Origin: Actinoplanes sp. TFC3
GTDB taxonomy: Bacteria > Actinomycetota > Actinomycetes > Mycobacteriales > Micromonosporaceae
Reading direction: 5' to 3'
Assembly (NCBI RefSeq): GCF_001553785.1
Contig: NZ_LOJP01000001.1
Location: 2,895,794-2,959,793 of the forward strand
DNA: 64,000 nucleotides
The notes under the pieces were generated by a model. It was given only the letters and a program-made list of their open reading frames with translations. It made no database searches and was not told the origin of the DNA. The translations under genes were made by a program, and so were the position numbers. Below are positions 60,401-64,000 of the stretch, piece after piece (positions within the stretch are counted from its first letter, which is position 1; every line of letters begins with the position of its first letter).

Positions 60401-61824
60401 TCACCGGTTCGGCGCGGGCAAACCTGCAGCAGTACGGCCAACTGGTGCGCCGGCTCGGCAAGGGCACCGCGAAGTACGCCGCGCAGCGCCGCGCGGAGAT
60501 CCGCCAGGCGATGGACCGGTGCCGCCCGTCCGTACCGGTGTGGATCATGCCGATCTACCGGGTCGCCGAGCAGTTGCGGGTGCAGCCGGACATGTTCGAC
60601 GTGGTGATCGTGGACGAGGCGTCGCAGGCCGGGCTGTCCGCCACCTTCCTGCAGTATCTGGCCCCGACGATCGTGGTGATCGGCGATGACCGGCAGGTGT
60701 CGCCCTCCGCGGTCGGCGTGGACCAGCAGGATCTGCGCAACCTGGCCGCGCAGTACCTGTTCGACGACCCGTACCGCGCGTCCTGGCAGGATCCCCAGCG
60801 CAGCCTGTTCGACGAGGCCAAGATGCGCTTCAGTGGGCACATCCCGCTGGTCGAGCACCGCCGGTGCGTGCCGGAGATCATCGAGTTCTCCAACCGGATC
60901 GCCTACGAACCCGAACGCATCCGGCTGACCCCGGTCCGCCAGTACGGCGCCGACCGCCTCGAACCGGTGCGCCCGGTGTTCGTCGCGGACGGCACGGTGC
61001 GCGGCACGACCGACAAGACCAACCCGCCCGAGGCGCAGGCCGTTGCCGACCGGATTGTGGCCTGCACCGCCGACCCGCGCTATGACGGGTTGACCTTCGG
61101 GGTGATCTCGCTGCGTGGCCCGCACCAGGCCAAGCTGATCGAAAGCCTGCTGCTGCAGCGCCTGGACCGGGCCGAGTGGGCCCGCCGCGACCTGCGCTGC
61201 GGTGACTCGGCCGACTTCCAGGGCTCCGAGCGCGACGTGATGTTCCTGAGCATGGTCACCGCCGTGGTGCCCGGTCAGCGGCTCAGCCCGGCCACCGCCG
61301 AAACCTACCTGCAGCGCTACAACGTGGCGGCGTCGCGGGCCAAGGACCAGATGTGGGTGTTCCACTCGATCCGCCCGGAGGACCTGGAGGACCCCGAGGA
61401 CCTGCGCCTGCAGCTACTCGAATACTCCTACGAGGTGGCCGCCGGGCCGGGTGCTGACCAGAGCTGCGCGGTGGAGGCCCGTTCCTCGTTCGAACGCGAG
61501 ATCTGCGACCGGCTCACCGCGCGCGGCTTCAGCGTGCTGCGCCAGCACGACAACCTGGTCGTGGTCGGCTCGGACAGCCGGCTGGCGCTGGTCTGCGACG
61601 GCGACACCTGGTCCGGGCCGGACCGCTACGAGGCCGACATGACCCGCCAGCGCGAGCTGAGCCGGTGCGGGTGGGAGTTCTTCCGGATCGCCCAGTCGGC
61701 GTGGGTGCTGGACGAGGCGGCGGTGCTGCGGGACCTGTCCGCGGCGTTGGACCGCCGTGGGATCAGGCCCCGCGACACTGTTCAGCGGGTGGTCAGCATC
61801 GGTGCGAGCACGTCGTGGACATAG
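57472..61824 (+). CDS. Superfamily 1 helicase (COG1112/DNA2-NAM7 type) with C-terminal Vsr/DUF559-like nuclease domain
   Basis: A 1450-residue protein. It has an N-terminal region of about 340 residues without recognised domain, then motif I VQGPPGTGKTHTAAAL (about 393), and a long insert (about 480-1010) predicted to be helical. Motif II follows as VVIVDEASQAG (about 1045) with GDDRQVSPS, then motif IV/V EHRRCVPEIIEFSN, FQGSERDVMFLSMV and motif VI YNVAASRAKDQMWVF. The last 110 residues show SSFEREICDRLTARGF, VVVGSDSRLALVCDGDTW and RQRELSRCGWEFFRI, the pattern of Vsr-like PD-(D/E)XK nucleases. A helicase-nuclease fusion of this type is a candidate phage-defence or RNA/DNA surveillance protein. 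GTG start; single gene. Confidence 0.85.
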   Translation: MQAATTPQARQAKHERQAQHGQAPPERTVTHERPAQHERQAQQSAQLDRAVRLFEFLARAQQATAAAPRTYDGYRLAWADDLPRHAAVHFAHWSDAPGPGDEIAHIDRLDRVPPPEPPAHLSTGSVDDPDRAPGVTPDDGAAQRWLAAWHDWADRERIEKPVRDAYAMLFAMQAEAATNPEEQELVLAVGCLVWHPGEHDPVRRHLITTPVAIELEPVSGTLRVYAAEATDPLRIELDMLDSELTGSRHLTEARDVARAYAEHPLHRKAIGELLHHIANSLDSEAVFRESGPPAAQTTATAEVSLSPAIVLRRRDRQGVVELLETIRGQLLESQSVPDGILPLVDPDHRPRVRADPTPGAIVTVDDEVFLPLPVNEQQLEILRQVDRHAQTLVQGPPGTGKTHTAAALLSHLLAQGKRVLVTAQTERALKEVRAKLPEAIRPLSVAVVGASREDLTDLKVAVDTISQRAVDYDEQRYTRTVEHHLMAIDKLRRHLAGVKRRMVDVRTAEISRHEREPYRGTLAAIAAAHRVDEPRYGWIRAWSPAVTEDEPPLSAAKMAEWLRLLRDARLTADEGPAYDALPDPATLVSPAAFAAALAAEADAWAAGQAFSEQRQLPSYRLIRKLSATEKQQLHRLAGIAAKLAQECPSWLSKALTDGRGWRDKAHQVRDLIEQAGPLAALLGSTSVEAPGPDLAALVSQAQHLRKHLDTGGRVTTGLLAAKPVKAARDLLSLVRIDGTAPETVEAVEVFLAWAKLQPLLKNLNHAWPGTTPKTLDEHRATLEHLERMLALGSALTQLDLPAADLDGVRAYAALVDAAAAEDRVEAARTAVEAAAAPINALLHEPSPAPALHEAATAVRERNAVAYSAATHRLVRLIEVRAVVTHRDELAATLGYRAPALRDAIAATPADPVWDERLAGWAQAWAWLVTGGWLARQRPADLNRLQAEAAETESAIRSHVEELAAARAWRHAAAPERITGSARANLQQYGQLVRRLGKGTAKYAAQRRAEIRQAMDRCRPSVPVWIMPIYRVAEQLRVQPDMFDVVIVDEASQAGLSATFLQYLAPTIVVIGDDRQVSPSAVGVDQQDLRNLAAQYLFDDPYRASWQDPQRSLFDEAKMRFSGHIPLVEHRRCVPEIIEFSNRIAYEPERIRLTPVRQYGADRLEPVRPVFVADGTVRGTTDKTNPPEAQAVADRIVACTADPRYDGLTFGVISLRGPHQAKLIESLLLQRLDRAEWARRDLRCGDSADFQGSERDVMFLSMVTAVVPGQRLSPATAETYLQRYNVAASRAKDQMWVFHSIRPEDLEDPEDLRLQLLEYSYEVAAGPGADQSCAVEARSSFEREICDRLTARGFSVLRQHDNLVVVGSDSRLALVCDGDTWSGPDRYEADMTRQRELSRCGWEFFRIAQSAWVLDEAAVLRDLSAALDRRGIRPRDTVQRVVSIGASTSWT

Positions 61825-63041
61825 GTGTTGGGGTGCTTGCCGGTGAACCGGGTGGCCTGCGGGCCGTACGCGGTCACCGGCACGTCCTGACCGGTGTGCT
61901 GGCCGGTGGTCCAGTCGATGGCGAAGCTGAGCGTGCTGTCCTTGACCGGGAACGGCCCGTCCTCGGCGGACACCCCGACACCGGACTCGTCGGTGGTCAC
62001 CGCGGGGTCCTCGACGGCCAGCCCGCCGGTCTCGTGGTCACCGGTCACGACGACCAGGGTGCCGCGGTGCGAGGCGGCGAAGTCCCGGGCGATCGCGACG
62101 GTCTTCTCCAGCTCCCCCATCGCCTGCAGGGTGCGCCGGCCGTTGTTGTTGTGCGCGAACTCGTCGACCGCTTCCTCCTCGACGAACAGGAAGAAGCCGC
62201 GCCGGGCCGGGGCCAGCGTGCTGAGCGCCTTGCTGGTCATGGTGGCCAGGCTGACCGGCGGGTCGTACACGTCGCCCTGGCCCTCGGGGCGCTGCTGGAA
62301 CAACTCCTCGTTGGCGAACAGCCCGAGCAGTTTGCCGTTGCGGGCCGCGGCGAGCTGGGCGGCGGTCGAGACGTACTGGTAGCCGTCGGCGCGGGCCTGG
62401 GCGATCAGATCACCCTGGGTGCCGCGGCTGCCCTCGGTGGGGTCCTGGGCAGGTTGATCCGGGTACGCCCCCGGCCGGCCGGCCGGCAGCCACCAGTCCT
62501 CGCCGCCCCCGAGAATCACATCAGGCTTGCTGACCTGCAGGAACTGCCGCGCGATGTCGTCCTGCGCGGCCCGGTCCACGCTGGTGGAGAAGAACGCCGC
62601 CGGGCTGGCGTCAGTCACCTGGGCAGTGGTGACCAGCCCGGTCGCCTTGCCCGCGGCCTTGGCCTGAGTGCCCAGCGTGGGCAGCGGGGTGCCGTCGACG
62701 TCCACGCTGATCGCGCCGTTGTAGGTGCGCACCCCGGTGGCCCAGGCGCTGGCCCCCGCCGCGGAGTCGGTGACCGCCGACCTGGGGTCGTGCGGGCTGG
62801 TGGTCAGCTGCCCCGACACCGGCAGCGAGTCCATCACCAGCTGACCGTCGAGGCCGGCGTAGAACAGCCGCGCGGCTTCGCGATGGGCGGCGGCCATGCC
62901 GTCGCCGTTGATGAAGATGACGTTGCGGACGGCTTCGGGCCGGTTGGCCGGATGCCCGGACGAGTGGCTCCCGGCGAGCCCCGCGGTGGCCACGGCCCCG
63001 GCAAGCACCGGTGCCAGCCACCGGGTGAATCGGTCGGCCAT
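61782..63041 (-). CDS. Secreted alkaline phosphatase (PhoA family)
   Basis: The 419-residue precursor has a signal-peptide-like N-terminus (FTRWLAPVLAGAVATAGLAG). PhoA-type motifs: VIFINGDGMAAAH (first metal Asp), AVTDSAAGASAWATG (catalytic Ser after Asp), VEEEAVDEFAHNNN (metal Asp/His, usually VEGG.DHA.H), TGDHETGGLAV (Asp-His), and GQHTGQDVPVTAYGP (late His). It releases phosphate from organic esters outside the cell. AGGAGGAG lies directly before the ATG. The 3' end overlaps the helicase gene by 43 nt. Confidence 0.88.
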   Translation of the reverse strand: MADRFTRWLAPVLAGAVATAGLAGSHSSGHPANRPEAVRNVIFINGDGMAAAHREAARLFYAGLDGQLVMDSLPVSGQLTTSPHDPRSAVTDSAAGASAWATGVRTYNGAISVDVDGTPLPTLGTQAKAAGKATGLVTTAQVTDASPAAFFSTSVDRAAQDDIARQFLQVSKPDVILGGGEDWWLPAGRPGAYPDQPAQDPTEGSRGTQGDLIAQARADGYQYVSTAAQLAAARNGKLLGLFANEELFQQRPEGQGDVYDPPVSLATMTSKALSTLAPARRGFFLFVEEEAVDEFAHNNNGRRTLQAMGELEKTVAIARDFAASHRGTLVVVTGDHETGGLAVEDPAVTTDESGVGVSAEDGPFPVKDSTLSFAIDWTTGQHTGQDVPVTAYGPQATRFTGKHPNTYVHDVLAPMLTTR

Positions 63042-63123
63042 TGCTCCTCCTCTGCTTCCAGCAATGCTCAACGCATCGATACTCGCAGATGAGCGGACGT
63101 TACCGCCGGGTTAGCTTGGGAGC

Positions 63124-63714
63124 ATGCTGACTGTCGCCCACCGGGCCGGGAACACGATCGCCGGCCTGCGAGCGGCCCAGGCGGCCGGCGTAGACCTGGT
63201 TGAGACTGACGTCCACCTGCGCCGGGAAGCCCTCGAAGTCCGGCACGGCCGCGGCCACGCAGACGTGCTCCTACCGGACATCCTGGCCGTTGCCGCTGGT
63301 GGGCCGCGGTTGCTGCTGGACCTGAAGGGCCGGTCACCGGCGGTGGCGGCCCGGGTCGCGGAGACGTTGCGGGTGCAGGCGCCGGGGATGGCGGTGGCGG
63401 TGTGCACCAAGCAGTGGGCGATGCTCGACGCCTTCCCCGACGACGGCACGGTGCTCAAGATCTGGTCCGCCGCGAACCGGGTCCAGGTGGCCCGCTTGCG
63501 CCGACGCCTGCGCCGGGGGCGGGTGGACGGGGTGTCGATCCGGTTGCGGCTGCTCACCACTTCGCTGGTGGCGGAATTACGGGAGGCCACGGAGCTGGTG
63601 CTGGCCTGGCCGGTCGACACGGAGACCGCCCTGGCCCGCGCCGGGAGCATCGGCGTCACCGGGGTGGTCAGCAAGAGCCTGCCGCTGCTGCAGGGCCTGG
63701 CCACCTCCCGTTAG
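63124..63714 (+). CDS. Short glycerophosphodiester phosphodiesterase-like protein
   Basis: The 196-residue protein has the GDPD opening (TVAHRAGNTIAGLRAAQAAG, VDLVETDVHLRR, ALEVRHGR), which holds the first catalytic His, the metal Glu/Asp and part of the second His. LLLDLKGRS continues the barrel. It is shorter than the usual 230-260 residues and seems to lack the DGTV...H-type insertion in full, so activity is uncertain. Starts 80 nt from the divergent phosphatase gene; together they suggest phosphate scavenging. Confidence 0.75.
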   Translation: MLTVAHRAGNTIAGLRAAQAAGVDLVETDVHLRREALEVRHGRGHADVLLPDILAVAAGGPRLLLDLKGRSPAVAARVAETLRVQAPGMAVAVCTKQWAMLDAFPDDGTVLKIWSAANRVQVARLRRRLRRGRVDGVSIRLRLLTTSLVAELREATELVLAWPVDTETALARAGSIGVTGVVSKSLPLLQGLATSR

Positions 63715-63747
63715 CGAGGTTGCCAGACCCAGCAGGCCAGCGGTGGC

Positions 63748-64000
63748 TCAGGCGCCGCTGATTGACCAGTGCCAGGCCTCGGAGGGCAGGTTCTGGAAGC
63801 CGTAGCGGGCGGCGTTGGCCGAGAGCCACTTGAAGCCCGCGCTGCCCGAGGTCAGCGTGCGCCCGCCCGAGGTGATGTCAATGGCCAGGCCGAGTTCGTG
63901 CAGCGAGCGGCCCGGGATGGCGGTGGGGACCCGGCAGGACGAGGCCGGGGCGGTGTAGATGTCCGGGCAGCCGTTGATCTTGCGAAGTTCGATCTGGCTT
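63748..64000 (-). CDS. M15/VanY-type D-Ala-D-Ala carboxypeptidase-like peptidase, C-terminal part (5' end outside window)
   Basis: The last 83 codons are visible. They contain RSLHELGLAIDI (metal His and Asp) and SEAWHWSISG (catalytic Glu and third metal His), the zinc signature of M15 peptidases of the VanY/D-Ala-D-Ala carboxypeptidase group. Two Cys residues (GCPDIY, SSCRVP) suggest an extracytoplasmic disulphide. Likely trims peptidoglycan stem peptides. The start lies beyond 64000. Confidence 0.87.
   Translation of the reverse strand, partial: SQIELRKINGCPDIYTAPASSCRVPTAIPGRSLHELGLAIDITSGGRTLTSGSAGFKWLSANAARYGFQNLPSEAWHWSISGA

Noticed and set aside
1..64000. tRNA, rRNA, insertion sequence or prophage genes
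   Set aside because: I saw no transposase, integrase or phage structural motifs and no recognisable tRNA or rRNA; the search was by eye, so a short tRNA could be missed.

Overview
The window is about 64 kb of very GC-rich, densely coded DNA with GTG and TTG starts and many ATGA or GTGA start/stop overlaps. Secreted enzymes carrying ricin-B (CBM13) domains are frequent. This suits a filamentous actinomycete, most likely in or near Micromonosporaceae (Actinoplanes-like). The genus is an inference from gene style, not a measurement. I saw no rRNA, tRNA, CRISPR array or complete insertion sequence.

Layout. 1-1.6 kb: end of a sugar-acid dehydratase gene (ManD/RspA type) coupled to a fructuronate reductase/mannitol dehydrogenase. 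1.7-7.2 kb: a DUF4383 membrane protein, a secreted GH54 arabinofuranosidase, DUF2255, a secreted endonuclease I and an unknown protein. 7.2-10.8 kb: a decayed myo-inositol operon. iolC and iolD look intact, but the transporter and the mmsA/iolA gene are reduced to short in-frame remnants. 11-17.1 kb: protocatechuate branch (pobA, an IclR regulator, divergent pcaHGBL). 17.2-19 kb: a DeoR and a LacI regulator in tandem. 19.2-21.2 kb: a frameshifted galactose-oxidase-like gene. 21.2-21.6 kb: a guanidinium exporter gene of the SMR family behind a guanidine-III riboswitch. 23.1-25.2 kb: a type VII secretion-style cassette (EspC-like, WXG-like, PD-(D/E)XK nuclease, presumed immunity protein). 25.3-33.1 kb: ferredoxin reductase, TetR, GH128 glucanase, and a five-part PA14/propeller/CBM/ricin-B/DUF1080 protein. 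33.1-34.4 kb: an FMN alpha-hydroxy-acid oxidase.

34.5-38.4 kb: an apparent beta-glucan operon (GH16 lipoprotein, cellulose-synthase-like GT2, membrane-fusion protein, and a pyrophosphatase-like protein that lacks two catalytic aspartates). 38.4-42.5 kb: a siderophore ABC importer under iron boxes. 42.5-43.7 kb: CtaG and DUF2243. 43.7-47.8 kb: a radical-SAM protein with an unusual CX8CX2C motif, a PhyH-type oxygenase and a divergent LacI regulator with a palindromic operator. 47.8-49.1 kb: a secreted S1 protease. 49.5-55.0 kb: a Pls/PosA-type homopolyamino-acid synthetase coupled to an M1 aminopeptidase. 55.1-57.3 kb: a deazaflavin-type reductase and a GH64 beta-1,3-glucanase. 57.5-61.8 kb: a 1450-residue SF1 helicase with a C-terminal Vsr/DUF559-like nuclease domain. 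61.8-64 kb: alkaline phosphatase, a GDPD-like protein, and the end of an M15 peptidase gene.

Two themes stand out. The first is polysaccharide handling: GH54, GH128, GH64, GH16, DUF1080, galactose oxidase, and a glucan synthase. The second is a set of collapsed genes: MFS transporter, MmsA and two alpha/beta-hydrolases. Each persists as a short open frame that ends at or within 2 nt of the start codon of an intact downstream gene, which suggests that translational coupling preserves the frame.
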